DNA of 64,000 nt from Oscillospiraceae bacterium (lineage in GTDB: Bacteria; Bacillota; Clostridia; Oscillospirales; Oscillospiraceae). The first letter of the stretch is position 1; each line of letters begins with the position of its first letter. This document shows positions 43,425-52,286 of the stretch, in pieces. Both the position numbers and the translations under genes were made by a program. The notes beneath the pieces are model-generated. The model saw only the letters and a list, made by a program, of their open reading frames with translations. It made no database searches and was not told the DNA's origin. The stretch lies in contig CACYYN010000005.1 in assembly GCA_902778665.1 (NCBI GenBank), forward strand, positions 62,001-126,000, read 5' to 3'.

Positions 43425-44984
43425 TCAGCCCAGGCGTACAAAGAAAATGCTGCTCCCGTCCGACTCGCCCATTTTCTGCACGCATCCGTAAGCCGGGTAT
43501 GAGGGCATGTCGATCACCGCGTCCCAGTCAATCACGTCATCCCATCCCTCCGGGATGGTGGATTCCGTCAGAATATTGGTGTTCAGCCTCAGCCCCAGAT
43601 AATAGCGGATAAAATATTCCTGCCCGTAGGTCTGCAGGATGCCTTCCCGGATTCCCGCCTGGTTTTCTGTGCTGATGACAGGGAAGTCATTTAGAACATC
43701 ATTCTCACCAAAGAAGATCACCCAGGAATTCTCGTCAAAGTCCGGCTGTGCATTCAGTGCCGAGATTACCGTCTGGTAAAAAGCTTTGGCCTGCTCTTCC
43801 TGCATATACATCCTGAGATATACTGCGTTGGCGAAGTACACATTGGTGATCATCACCACACAGAGAGAAAGGGCCGTGATGTCCGTGCATATCCATCCGG
43901 TACGCGGCTTTGTTCCTGATTCCTTCCCGCAAGTTTCCAGCACCACAGCGGCCAGCACATAGAAGGACACAAAGCTGAATGTCATCAGATTGTGGAACAG
44001 GGAGGAGATCACATGGATGCAGTTCACTGCCAGCGGCAGCAGGCACAGGCATAGCAGGGCTGTGCCGAGCCGTCCGTTTTTGCGTGCTTCACTCCTGCCA
44101 AAGTGCCTGATAAGCAGAATGCAGCTTACAAGCAGCACCGCAAAATGAGCAATTCTCGGTGCACCGGGGCGAACAATGTCGTAATAGCCCTTGATGAAGT
44201 ATCCTGCATAGGATGTGTAGGAGATCACAATTCCCTTCAGAATGTCGCTGAAGGAGTTCAGGCTTCCCTCTGCATAGGTATTAAAGGGCATATCCGAGAG
44301 GGATTTAAAAATTGCCAGAATTCCGTAATAAACCGCCATGGAGATGACGATTACCGCAACGTACTTCAGACCCCGGATGATAATCTCTTTCCCGGTGTGA
44401 TCTTCCGACAGCGTAAGTGCAAAGCACCGCACCACCAGCAGGCTTGCCGCAACTGCAATATAGGGCTGGTAGATGCTGAGGGAGAGCACCAGCAGCACCC
44501 CGCCTGCCGTGAGACCGATCCGGTCATCCCGCCTGCTCAGCACATATGCCGCCCACACGGAAAGCAGCATCCCGCAGGCATACTGAATAGTGGTGAACAT
44601 ATAGGAGTAGGTTGTCATCTGAGATGGGAATGACACCAGCACTGCCGCCAGAAGCGTCTGCAGCAGGGGAGAGCGAATCTCAAACATCCGTATGATGATG
44701 CAGATGGATACGGAGAAGAGAAACAGGCTGACAAGCCCGTTCAGCCAGGGGATGGACGCCGTGGGGAAGATCTTCTCAATAATCTCCAGCCCCCATCTGC
44801 CGGAAGACACCGGATAGCCCTGAGAGAACATATTCCCCAGGTCATCGTGTATCTCCAGCTTGTTGGCAAAACAGAAAAGATAGGTGACAAGCCCGGTGAT
44901 CAACGCTGTCAGCAGAGGAAGGGCGTTTTCCGCTGCCTTCCTCTTCACAGCGCCATATAATTTTTCAGCATAAGACGTCTGCAT
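43425..44984 (-). CDS. Multi-pass membrane glucosyltransferase, GtrII-like
   Basis: A 519-residue protein with about ten or eleven membrane segments. Residues near 40-60 (FANKLEIHDDLGNMFSQGYP, then SSGRWG) match the Glucos_trans_II (GtrII) family: acidic residues in the first loop, then the GRW motif. GtrII enzymes add glucose from undecaprenyl-phosphate-glucose to a glycan outside the membrane. The C-terminal 100 residues form an extracellular domain. It has its own promoter and may read through to the DUF2344 and GT4 genes 71 bases downstream. Confidence 0.82.
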   Translation of the reverse strand: MQTSYAEKLYGAVKRKAAENALPLLTALITGLVTYLFCFANKLEIHDDLGNMFSQGYPVSSGRWGLEIIEKIFPTASIPWLNGLVSLFLFSVSICIIIRMFEIRSPLLQTLLAAVLVSFPSQMTTYSYMFTTIQYACGMLLSVWAAYVLSRRDDRIGLTAGGVLLVLSLSIYQPYIAVAASLLVVRCFALTLSEDHTGKEIIIRGLKYVAVIVISMAVYYGILAIFKSLSDMPFNTYAEGSLNSFSDILKGIVISYTSYAGYFIKGYYDIVRPGAPRIAHFAVLLVSCILLIRHFGRSEARKNGRLGTALLCLCLLPLAVNCIHVISSLFHNLMTFSFVSFYVLAAVVLETCGKESGTKPRTGWICTDITALSLCVVMITNVYFANAVYLRMYMQEEQAKAFYQTVISALNAQPDFDENSWVIFFGENDVLNDFPVISTENQAGIREGILQTYGQEYFIRYYLGLRLNTNILTESTIPEGWDDVIDWDAVIDMPSYPAYGCVQKMGESDGSSIFFVRLG

Positions 44985-45019
44985 GATCGATATGCGCTTT
45001 CCTTCATAATAATCAATGT

Positions 45020-45048
45020 ATTATAACAAGAAAACCTCTGAAGTACAA
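45020..45048 (-). promoter_or_regulatory. Promoter of the gtrII-like gene
   Basis: Minus-strand TTGTAC, 17-base spacer, perfect TATAAT, 36 bases ahead of the ATG. Confidence 0.75.
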
Positions 45049-45071
45049 GACAATCTGCCGGAAAAAAGTTC

Positions 45072-45100
45072 TTGCTTTTTCCGATAATCTATGATATTCT
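45072..45100 (+). promoter_or_regulatory. Promoter of rplS
   Basis: TTGCTT, 17-base spacer, TATTCT, giving a leader of about 98 bases before the L19 start. Confidence 0.6.
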
Positions 45101-45106
45101 ACCCAA

Positions 45107-45204
45107 GCATGCAGTTTATGCTGTGTGACACGAGAAAGGCGGTCCTCTGACGAGGTGAAGGCACCCAACGTTACCGAACGTCTATAGTATAGAAAGGGAT
45201 CATT
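45107..45204 (+). promoter_or_regulatory. Structured rplS leader, probable L19 autoregulatory element
   Basis: The leader contains a TCCTC-TGAC-GAGG hairpin and a second ACGTT-ACCG-AACGT hairpin ending 20 bases before the ATG, with an AAAGGGA ribosome-binding site. Ribosomal protein L19 leaders are known in Firmicutes and occupy this place. I could not check the family consensus, so this is position plus structure only. Confidence 0.5.
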
Positions 45205-45546
45205 ATGGATCTTGTAAAAGCTCTCAGCGAAAAGTATCTGAAGCCCGAACTGCCCGAGATGAACGTTGGTGACACTGTCCGCGTTCTCGTCAAGGTAAAA
45301 GAAGGCAACCGTGAGCGTACCCAGGCTTATGAAGGCACCATCATTGCCAGAAAGCATGGCGGCATCAGTGAGACCATCACCGTCCGTCGTATTTCCTATG
45401 GTGTGGGATGCGAAAAGGTTTTCCCTGTCCATTCTCCTTCCATCGTCTCCGTAACGACGATCCGCAAGGGCAAAGTCCGCAGAGCAAAGCTCTACTATCT
45501 GCGTGACCGCGTGGGCAGAAAGGCAAAAGTTAAAGAGCGCCTCTAA
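45205..45546 (+). CDS. rplS: 50S ribosomal protein L19
   Basis: A 113-residue protein with the L19 core [20 protein letters not shown], the [16 protein letters not shown] block and the basic end [20 protein letters not shown]. Usual firmicute neighbours downstream are lepB, rbgA and rnhB; here they lie 6 kb further on, beyond a glycan gene block. Confidence 0.97.
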   Translation: MDLVKALSEKYLKPELPEMNVGDTVRVLVKVKEGNRERTQAYEGTIIARKHGGISETITVRRISYGVGCEKVFPVHSPSIVSVTTIRKGKVRRAKLYYLRDRVGRKAKVKERL

Positions 45547-45560
45547 TGCCGGAAAGATCG

Positions 45561-45597
45561 GGCACCTCCTTCACAGGGGGTGCCGTTTTCTTTTCTC
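45561..45597 (+). terminator. Terminator of rplS
   Basis: GGCACCTCC / GGGGGTGCC stem followed by GTTTTCTTTTC. Confidence 0.9.
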
Positions 45598-45626
45598 TTT
45601 ACTTTTTTTCCGGCAGATGATATGAT
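45598..45626 (+). promoter_or_regulatory. Promoter of the glycan block after rplS
   Basis: TTTACT, 17-base spacer, TATGAT, about 40 bases ahead of the GT4 start at 45667. Confidence 0.65.
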
Positions 45627-45666
45627 ATCTTAAAATACTATTGATGAGGTGTCCCCGGAGTATCTT

Positions 45667-46812
45667 ATGAAATCACTTCATATTTTTGCGCTTCATCTTG
45701 CATACGGCGGAGTAGAAAAGGCTGTGTCGGAGTTTTCCAACATTATGGCGGAAAAGTACGATGTCACCATCCACTCCGTCTATAAAATGCCGGATTCGCC
45801 TGCCTACCCGATTGACAGCCGTGTTCATATCCGTTACCTGCTGGATGACATCCCCAACCGGAAGGAGTTTAAGGCAGCCGTTGCGGAGAAGAATCTGCCC
45901 GGTGTGATAAAAGAGGGCTTCCGTGCAGTCAGAATTCTGTACGGAAAAAGAAGCGTCCTGATCCGTGCCATTCGTGAGATTGACGACGGTATCATTGTCA
46001 CCACCCGTGACGAGCATTCCATTCTCCTCTCCCGTTACGGCAGGCCGGGGGTAAAGAAAATAGCACAGTTCCATGAGGACCATGCTTATCGGAAAACCAT
46101 TGTCCGTCACTTTAAAAATAATTACGGGAATATCGATCTCCTTGTCCTTCTGAGTCCTAAAATGGTCCGCGAAGTGCGTGAGATCATGAAAAACAATACC
46201 CATACCCATGTGGCCTATGTGCCGAATTTCCTGGTTTCCGTCCCTCCTGAGACAGATCCTGCCCATCGCGAGAAAACGGTGATAGCGGTGGGGCGCCTGG
46301 CCTGGGTCAAGGGGTTTGATCGGCTCATCGACCTTTTTGCCCGTATCCATCCCGCCTTTCCCGACTGGAAGCTCAAAATTGTCGGCGGGGGAGATGAGTA
46401 TGATGCTCTTCGCAGCAGAATTGATGCCTGCAATGCCGCATCCTATATCACCCTTACGGGCAAGCTTGCCCCCTCCCGGGTGATTGCCGAAATGCAGAGG
46501 GCTGCTGTCTATGCCCTCTCGTCCTATACCGAGAGCTTCCCCTTTGTCCTGCTGGAGGCCATGAGCTGCAGCCTGCCGATCGCGGCTTTTAATACCCGTG
46601 GCGGACTTGAAATGATCGTCAACGACGCTGAAAACGGTTTTCTTGCCGAAAGCGACGATGCTTTTCTCAGCGCTCTCTCCCGTCTTATGGGAGATGAGGA
46701 GCTCCGTACGGCCATGGGGAAAAAATCCAGGGAGCTCTCCTCCCGTTACACATCGAAAGCTGTTGCCGAAACCTGGTATCGGCTTATAGAGGACCTCTAT
46801 GAAGAAAAATAA
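45667..46812 (+). CDS. Glycosyltransferase family 4
   Basis: A 381-residue GT-B enzyme. FALHLAYGGVEKAVSEFSNI opens the acceptor domain; VIAVGRLAWVKGFDRLI and KIVGGGDEYDAL mark the donor domain, with the E-x7-E motif in ESFPFVLLEAMSCSLP. Start at 45667, where GGAG lies six bases ahead; a GTG at 45649 is possible. It overlaps the next gene by 14 bases. It is the first gene of the insert that separates rplS from lepB. Confidence 0.88.
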   Translation: MKSLHIFALHLAYGGVEKAVSEFSNIMAEKYDVTIHSVYKMPDSPAYPIDSRVHIRYLLDDIPNRKEFKAAVAEKNLPGVIKEGFRAVRILYGKRSVLIRAIREIDDGIIVTTRDEHSILLSRYGRPGVKKIAQFHEDHAYRKTIVRHFKNNYGNIDLLVLLSPKMVREVREIMKNNTHTHVAYVPNFLVSVPPETDPAHREKTVIAVGRLAWVKGFDRLIDLFARIHPAFPDWKLKIVGGGDEYDALRSRIDACNAASYITLTGKLAPSRVIAEMQRAAVYALSSYTESFPFVLLEAMSCSLPIAAFNTRGGLEMIVNDAENGFLAESDDAFLSALSRLMGDEELRTAMGKKSRELSSRYTSKAVAETWYRLIEDLYEEK

Positions 46813-48256
46813 TCTCCTGAATACCCTCAGAGAGTACTGGATACTCCTGTTTATTGTTTTGCAGCCCCTGCTGGATGTTCTCGCCTACTGGACGCAGAAC
46901 GATGCCGGCACGGCTTCCGGTTATATCCGCCTTGTGCTGATGGTGGTTTTATATGTTTACGCCTTTTGCAAAAAACGCTCTCCGGCCTTTCTTGCGGCGT
47001 CGGCTCTCATAGCCCTGACTTTCGGCCTGCATATCCTCAACGGCCTTCGCCTCGGGTCCATCAGCCTGTCGGCAGATCTGAAGGCGGTTGCCCGTGTAGC
47101 CTATATGCCGGTTATGGCGGTCTCTTTTGCAGCTCTTGCTGATGATGAAAGCAAGCAGAAGCAGATTTTGTACGGCATTTTTCTCAGTGCTGCCGTCACG
47201 GGTGTCGTTATCATTCTCTCTGTTATCACAGACACCTATATGCCCACCTACATTCTGGAAAATCTCGGGATTTCCGGATGGGTGACTGACAGCAATCGCT
47301 GCTGTCACAGCGATATCATGGCCTGCTTCGCCATCTTTGCGGCATACGGCGCATTTCTCACGAAAAAAACCTGGCTGAAGTTTCTCCTCCCGCCTATCAT
47401 CATGGTGGCGATGATCACCAATGCTACCTCTACCTGCTATCTCACGCTTCTTGCCGTTATGGCCGGCTTCCCGGTCTTCTGTCTCTTCCGCTCCCTCCTC
47501 CTGAAAAAGAAAATCGACAGGCTCACCCGCATCCTCATGGCGGAGTTCGCCCTTCTTTTCGCTTTTTCAATTGCAATCTATCCCTATACACCGCGGCATA
47601 AGATGGAGGAACTGAAGCACGCCTTCTACAGTGATAATGAACAGCAGTTCGTTCAGGAGATGTCCGACCTGGGATATGATATCTATGCCATGTCGCTGGA
47701 AGAAAAAATGTCGGATCCTGTGGTGCATGAAAAACTGACCGTCTATTATAACCGTTTCATCTGCAACACCGTCATGAGCATGCGGGACCGCTTTGGAATT
47801 GACCGTGTGATCACCGCCTTGGACGGAACCGTCAGTGCTGCCATCCTGGACGACGGGCGCATCATGAAGCGTCTGAATGCCCACTTCATTATGGAGGACA
47901 GCGACTTTCTTACACACCTTACAGGCTATGAATTCGGCAATATCCGTAATGCCTACGAAGATCTGGAGAATGACTGGCATGCCATGTATTACTATTACGG
48001 CTATATCGGCATAGGCTCCTATATCCTCGTCATCGCCTATCTTGCCTGGCGTATTCTTAAGCTTCTCATCAGATCCTTCGGAGAGAGTCTCACCCTTTTG
48101 AATTTCACGCTGCTTCTCAGCTTTGTCATTCTTCTGGGCCTTGCAGGCTTCTCCGGAGCCCTCTTCCGCCGCCCCAATGCATCCATCTATCTGTCCCTTG
48201 TCATTGCCATGATCTGGCACGCAACCCGTCTTCCCGACAGACTTTCACACAGCTGA
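46799..48256 (+). CDS. O-antigen ligase/polymerase-like membrane protein
   Basis: A 485-residue protein with about ten membrane segments and a 120-residue extracellular loop (about 260-385) before the last four. This layout, with the large late loop and NATSTCYLTLLAVMAGF before it, fits the Wzy/WaaL/TuaE group that polymerises or attaches lipid-linked glycan units outside the membrane. Overlap with the GT4 gene shows co-translation. Exact activity cannot be assigned. Confidence 0.78.
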   Translation: MKKNNLLNTLREYWILLFIVLQPLLDVLAYWTQNDAGTASGYIRLVLMVVLYVYAFCKKRSPAFLAASALIALTFGLHILNGLRLGSISLSADLKAVARVAYMPVMAVSFAALADDESKQKQILYGIFLSAAVTGVVIILSVITDTYMPTYILENLGISGWVTDSNRCCHSDIMACFAIFAAYGAFLTKKTWLKFLLPPIIMVAMITNATSTCYLTLLAVMAGFPVFCLFRSLLLKKKIDRLTRILMAEFALLFAFSIAIYPYTPRHKMEELKHAFYSDNEQQFVQEMSDLGYDIYAMSLEEKMSDPVVHEKLTVYYNRFICNTVMSMRDRFGIDRVITALDGTVSAAILDDGRIMKRLNAHFIMEDSDFLTHLTGYEFGNIRNAYEDLENDWHAMYYYYGYIGIGSYILVIAYLAWRILKLLIRSFGESLTLLNFTLLLSFVILLGLAGFSGALFRRPNASIYLSLVIAMIWHATRLPDRLSHS

Positions 48257-48271
48257 TTTTATCCCGGTCAT

Positions 48272-48306
48272 CTACTCCCTATACCCTACTCCCTAATCCC
48301 TATTCC
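48272..48306 (+). repeat. Heptamer array A, CCCTAnT type
   Basis: Five 7-bp units CTACTCC, CTATACC, CTACTCC, CTAATCC, CTATTCC fill the gap between the polymerase stop and the GT2 ribosome-binding site. Confidence 0.85.
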
Positions 48307-48320
48307 CTAAAAGGTGTCTT

Positions 48321-49250
48321 ATGAAACTCTCCATCATCGTCCCGGTCTACAATACAGCCGGCTATATTGACAAATGTGTTCAGTCTCTTCTCTCTCAGCC
48401 GATTCCCGATTATGAAATCATCCTCGTGAATGACGGTTCAGTTGACAGCTCTCTTTCCATCCTTCAGCGATATCTGGATCGTTATCCGGAAAAAATCGAA
48501 ATTATCGATACGGAGAACGGGGGACAGGGCCGTGCCCGCAATCTTGCTTTGGAGTCAGCCCAGGGGGAATATATCGGCTTTGCCGATAGTGATGACTGGG
48601 TGGCTCCTGACATGTTTGCCCGTCTTCTGGCGGCTGCAGAGGCGGAGAATGCCGATATAGCGGTCTGTGATTCCTGGTGTGTCACCGGAGAGGAGCAAAC
48701 CGTACAGCCGGGCCGCCCATATGATAATGATCTTTCTGCTGCCGGCCCTGTGTGGAACAAAATTTTTCGCCGCAGCCTCATAGGGAATATCCGTTTCCCG
48801 GAGGGTGTCTGGTATGAAGATTTTGCCTTCTCTGCCAAGCTGCTCTTCCTCTCGAAGAAGACGGTCTTTCTCTCTGAGCCTCTTTACTATTATCGGGCAT
48901 CTCATCCATCCACCATGCGCAACCAGAATGCCCTGAAAAATCTGGACATTCTCACCGTGATGGATGATGTTGCCGCTTTTGCCGGCGAAGAGAGAAAAGC
49001 GGATATGGAGTTTTATATCATCAATCACATTCTTCTCGATGCCATTCGCCGGGTCAGCATGCAGGACAGCCTGGATAAGAAAAAGGTGATTCAGGCCCTC
49101 CGTTCCTATGTTCAGGAACACATCCCCGACCTGAATTCCTGCAAGGCCTACAGGGGCGAATCCCGAAACCGCCGCATCATCATGAGCCTGAATTATCACG
49201 GCAAAGAAAACATCTCCCGCCTTATCCTCAAAGCCAAAAACTCTCTTTGA
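48321..49250 (+). CDS. Glycosyltransferase family 2
   Basis: A 309-residue GT-A enzyme. The start is LSIIVPVYNTAGYIDKCVQS, the nucleotide site is ILVNDGSVDSS, the metal DxD is FADSDDW and the catalytic base region is VWYEDFAF. Related to, but clearly distinct from, the two GT2 paralogues on the minus strand downstream. AAAGGTG precedes the ATG, directly after a heptamer array. Confidence 0.9.
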   Translation: MKLSIIVPVYNTAGYIDKCVQSLLSQPIPDYEIILVNDGSVDSSLSILQRYLDRYPEKIEIIDTENGGQGRARNLALESAQGEYIGFADSDDWVAPDMFARLLAAAEAENADIAVCDSWCVTGEEQTVQPGRPYDNDLSAAGPVWNKIFRRSLIGNIRFPEGVWYEDFAFSAKLLFLSKKTVFLSEPLYYYRASHPSTMRNQNALKNLDILTVMDDVAAFAGEERKADMEFYIINHILLDAIRRVSMQDSLDKKKVIQALRSYVQEHIPDLNSCKAYRGESRNRRIIMSLNYHGKENISRLILKAKNSL

Positions 49251-49375
49251 CGATCCATTTCCCACTTCTCACTATGGCAAAACACTCAGAAGCGCGGGAT
49301 AGAGATATAGAATCGTGGTATCGTTTTGTCGCCCCGCGCAACCTGCTTTTATCGAATTGCGAAGCACATGATAAT

Positions 49376-49403
49376 AAAAAATAGCCCTTCAGGGCTATTT
49401 TTT
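49376..49403. terminator. Bidirectional terminator between converging GT2 genes
   Basis: AAAAAATAGCCC / GGGCTATTTTTT with a TTCA loop. It overlaps the stop codon of the minus-strand GT2 gene ending at 49395. Confidence 0.9.
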
Positions 49404-50387
49404 TCTTGTCCATTCATTCGCTTTCAGCACTGCGTGCAGCAGAGTATATCTTTTCCCCTTTATGAGGCTGTGCAGCAGCTGATATTTCCTGCCGATCTCC
49501 TGTACATATCTGTTCTTCTCATATTCCGGGAATCTTCTCTTCGTATATTCCAGCAGCTTGATCTGTACGTCGCTTTTCGGGTCAATCAGATTCACACGGT
49601 CCGTCGAGGTCAGCAGCACGTTATAAAAAACCGAATACTCCAGTTCATCCCGATACTGCTCAAAAAGCCCCTCCTTCTCATAGAAGGAGACTACGGACTC
49701 GGCGGCATCAATGATATCCAGGTTTTTCTTCACATTCCTGTTGTGCGTGATGGATGCCGGCTGCTGCCTGTAGTTATACCAGGTTTTCCTCACATACCGT
49801 ATGGATTTGCACTTCGGATAGAGCTTGGGGTTGGTCCAGTAATCCTCAAACCATACACGCCCGGGATACCACACATCCGCCTCTTCAAAGAGCGTTCTGC
49901 GATACAGTTTATTCCAGCGGTTGGCACGTTCAAAAAGCAGCTGCGGGTATTCTTCCAGTGTGAAAACACCTTCCTCTCTTCCGCTGCAGCCCCGTTTTTC
50001 ACAGATCATCTGCCCGTCTTCCGTCACATCGGCGAAATCAAAGATGATCATATCGTCGCCATACCCGCATGCTTCAACCATTTCTTCCACGGCATGTTCT
50101 CTGAATGTGTCATCACTGTCCAGAAACGCGATGTATGCGCCCTTTGCCGCCTCGATTCCGTTGTTGCTTGCCGCACCGAGTCCGCCGTTTTCCGTGTGCA
50201 CCACTCTAACGGTTTCGGGATATTTCTCCCTGTATTCTTCCAGAATCGCTGGCGATGAATCCGTTGATCCGTCATTCACACACACAATCTCATATTCATC
50301 TGTCTTTGCCCCGATTACCGAATCCAGACATTGCCGCAGATATTTTTCCACATTATAAACCGGCACTACAATACTTAATACTGTCAT
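49395..50387 (-). CDS. Glycosyltransferase family 2, tandem paralogue 1
   Basis: A 330-residue GT-A enzyme: LSIVVPVYNVEKYLRQCLDS, CVNDGSTDSS, FLDSDD, and VWFEDYWTNPKLYP. By eye it is about two-thirds identical to the next gene over its full length, including the C-terminal 100 residues outside the GT2 core, so the two are a recent duplication. AAGGAA precedes the ATG. A heptamer array fills the space to its paralogue. Confidence 0.9.
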   Translation of the reverse strand: MTVLSIVVPVYNVEKYLRQCLDSVIGAKTDEYEIVCVNDGSTDSSPAILEEYREKYPETVRVVHTENGGLGAASNNGIEAAKGAYIAFLDSDDTFREHAVEEMVEACGYGDDMIIFDFADVTEDGQMICEKRGCSGREEGVFTLEEYPQLLFERANRWNKLYRRTLFEEADVWYPGRVWFEDYWTNPKLYPKCKSIRYVRKTWYNYRQQPASITHNRNVKKNLDIIDAAESVVSFYEKEGLFEQYRDELEYSVFYNVLLTSTDRVNLIDPKSDVQIKLLEYTKRRFPEYEKNRYVQEIGRKYQLLHSLIKGKRYTLLHAVLKANEWTRKK

Positions 50388-50435
50388 ATTCAGTGTTCCT
50401 TCAAATTAATAATTCTTGTATGAAATACAAACGAT

Positions 50436-50518
50436 GAACCACGAACAACCAACCATCATCTACCAAAAACCTACTACCAACTACTAACTAACAACCACCA
50501 ACTACCAACTACCAACTC
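50436..50518 (+). repeat. Heptamer array B, CTACCAA type
   Basis: A degenerate 7-bp-period array (ACCAACT, ACTACCA, ACTAACA, ACCACCA and similar) spans the intergenic region and touches the stop codon of the second GT2 paralogue at 50517. Confidence 0.8.
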
Positions 50519-51503
50519 ATCTCTTCCTTCTCCCGTTCGCCGTCAGCACCGTATGCAGCAAACCGTACCACCTGTTTTTAATCAGCAGGTGCAGCAGGCG
50601 ATATTTCATTCCCATCTCCCGCACATAGCGGTTCTTCTCATAATCGGGGAATCTGTTCCTCATATACGCCAGCAGCTTTCCCTGCACATCACTCTTCGCG
50701 TTGATCAGGTTCACACGATCGGTAGAAGTCAGCAGCACGTTATAGAAAACCGAGTATTCCAGCTCTTCCCGATATTTCTCAAACAGCCCCTCCTGCTCAT
50801 AATATTGCAACAGTTCTTCTGCTGCATCAATGATCTCCAGGTTTCTTTCCGTGTTCTTTCCGTGTGTGATGGAGTTTTCCTGCTGCCTGTAGTTATACCA
50901 GGTTTTTCCCTCATATCTTATCGATCGGCACAGAGGATAGAGCTTCGGGTTGGTGCGGTAATCCTCAAACCAGACACGGCTTGGATATCGTATATCATGC
51001 TCTTCAAACAGTGCTCTTTTAAAAAGCTTATTCGCTCTGGAAGGGTATTCAAACAGCAGCTGGGGGTAGCTTTCCAGCGTGAAAACACCCTCTTCACGGC
51101 TGCACCCTTTTTTCACTGCGATGAGATTGCCCTGATCATTCACTTCGTTAAAATCAAAAATAATCAGGTCTGCGTCGCTTCTGCAGGCATTCAGCATCTC
51201 TTCTACGGCCCCGGGCACGAGATAGTCATCGCTGTCCAGAAACCCGACATATTCGCCCTTTGCCGCCTTAATCCCGTTGTTGCTTGCCGCACCGAGTCCG
51301 CCGTTAACCGTAGTGATAACCCTAACCAGCTCTGGGTATTTTTCGCTATATTCTTCCAAAATCTTAGCTGATCCGTCTGTCGAGCCGTCGTTTACGCATA
51401 CAATCTCGTATTCATCCGTCCCCGGCACAATCACGGAGTCCAGACACTGCCGCAGATACTTCTCCACATTGTAAACCGGTACTACAACACTCAACCTGAT
51501 CAT
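50517..51503 (-). CDS. Glycosyltransferase family 2, tandem paralogue 2
   Basis: A 328-residue GT-A enzyme with VVVPVYNVEKYLRQCLDS, CVNDGSTDGS, FLDSDDY and VWFEDYRTNPKLYP. Paralogue of the neighbouring gene. It is flanked on both sides by CTACCAA-type heptamer arrays in the same orientation. GAGGGA lies before the ATG. Transcribed from the divergent promoter shared with lepB; its leader runs through two heptamer arrays. Confidence 0.9.
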   Translation of the reverse strand: MIRLSVVVPVYNVEKYLRQCLDSVIVPGTDEYEIVCVNDGSTDGSAKILEEYSEKYPELVRVITTVNGGLGAASNNGIKAAKGEYVGFLDSDDYLVPGAVEEMLNACRSDADLIIFDFNEVNDQGNLIAVKKGCSREEGVFTLESYPQLLFEYPSRANKLFKRALFEEHDIRYPSRVWFEDYRTNPKLYPLCRSIRYEGKTWYNYRQQENSITHGKNTERNLEIIDAAEELLQYYEQEGLFEKYREELEYSVFYNVLLTSTDRVNLINAKSDVQGKLLAYMRNRFPDYEKNRYVREMGMKYRLLHLLIKNRWYGLLHTVLTANGRRKR

Positions 51504-51529
51504 ATCTTAAAATCCCTCAATTATTAATT

Positions 51530-51603
51530 AACCAACTACTACCAACTGCCAACCACCAACTACCAACTACCAACCACCAACTAACAACTACCAACTAACA
51601 ACA
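51530..51603 (+). repeat. Heptamer array C1, CTACCAA type
   Basis: About ten units around CAACTAC/CAACCAC/CAACTAA with clear 7-bp phase, upstream of the second GT2 paralogue. Confidence 0.85.
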
Positions 51604-51608
51604 GGCGG

Positions 51609-51638
51609 TAATTTATCATTTAACATTTATAATTTTTT
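51609..51638 (+). repeat. Heptamer array C2, ATTTATM type
   Basis: TAATTTATC-ATTTAAC-ATTTATA-ATTTTTT, directly joined to array C1 with five bases between; two unit families side by side. Confidence 0.75.
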
Positions 51639-51643
51639 AAAGC

Positions 51644-51691
51644 TTTACAAAATTCCGAATTAATTATATAATAACCAATTGTATTGTGCAA
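51644..51691. promoter_or_regulatory. Symmetric divergent promoter for lepB and the GT2 pair
   Basis: The palindrome ATTATATAAT (51663-51672) gives TATAAT on both strands. Plus strand: TTTACA at 51644-51649, spacer 17. Minus strand: TTGCAC at 51691-51686, spacer 17. The lepB leader then has a GTGCA-A-GGA / TCC-TGCAC hairpin. Confidence 0.75.
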
Positions 51692-51737
51692 GGATGACTT
51701 CCTGCACTTCAAGTTTATTATAACATGGTGAAACTGC

Positions 51738-52286
51738 ATGAGCAAAGAAGAATTAATCGCAAAAAATAATAAAAGCACCTACGAGTGGATTCAGTGCCTC
51801 ATCGTCGCCCTGGCAGTCTGCGTCGTCATCTTTCTGTTCTTTTTCCGTGTGATTGACGTTAAGGGCACATCCATGGTTCCCACTCTGCGTGATGCTGACA
51901 AAATGCTGGTCTCCGGCCTGTTCTATAAGCCTAAGCAGGGTGATATCGTCGTTTTCAAAAAGGACGAGTATAATCCGAGCAAGGCTCTTGTCAAGCGTGT
52001 CATTGCCACCGAGGGTCAGGTAATTAATATGGACTTTGAAAACGGCGTCGTCTATGTGGACGGTGAACCGCTGGAAGAAGACTATATTGCCGATCTCACC
52101 CGCACCAAGCTGGACTTTATCGGGCCTCAGACCGTTCCGGAAGGCTGTGTTTTCTGCATGGGCGATAATCGCAACATGTCCACTGACAGCCGCAAAAAGG
52201 AAATCGGCATGATCGACTCCCGTCTTATCCTCGGCAAGGTCTACATGGTGATCTTCCCGGTGGATTCCTTCGGCTCTGTTTACTGA
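51738..52286 (+). CDS. lepB: Signal peptidase I
   Basis: A 182-residue type I signal peptidase with one N-terminal membrane segment (about 18-37). Catalytic Ser45 is in VKGTSMVPTL, the Lys86 general base in ALVKRVIATEG, and box E is MGDNRNMSTDSR. It cleaves exported preproteins outside the membrane. It overlaps rbgA by one base. In firmicutes it normally follows rplS directly. Confidence 0.95.
   Translation: MSKEELIAKNNKSTYEWIQCLIVALAVCVVIFLFFFRVIDVKGTSMVPTLRDADKMLVSGLFYKPKQGDIVVFKKDEYNPSKALVKRVIATEGQVINMDFENGVVYVDGEPLEEDYIADLTRTKLDFIGPQTVPEGCVFCMGDNRNMSTDSRKKEIGMIDSRLILGKVYMVIFPVDSFGSVY

Noticed and set aside
50436-51603. Heptamer arrays as CRISPR arrays
   Set aside because: Units are only 7 bp, contiguous and without spacers; no cas genes are near.
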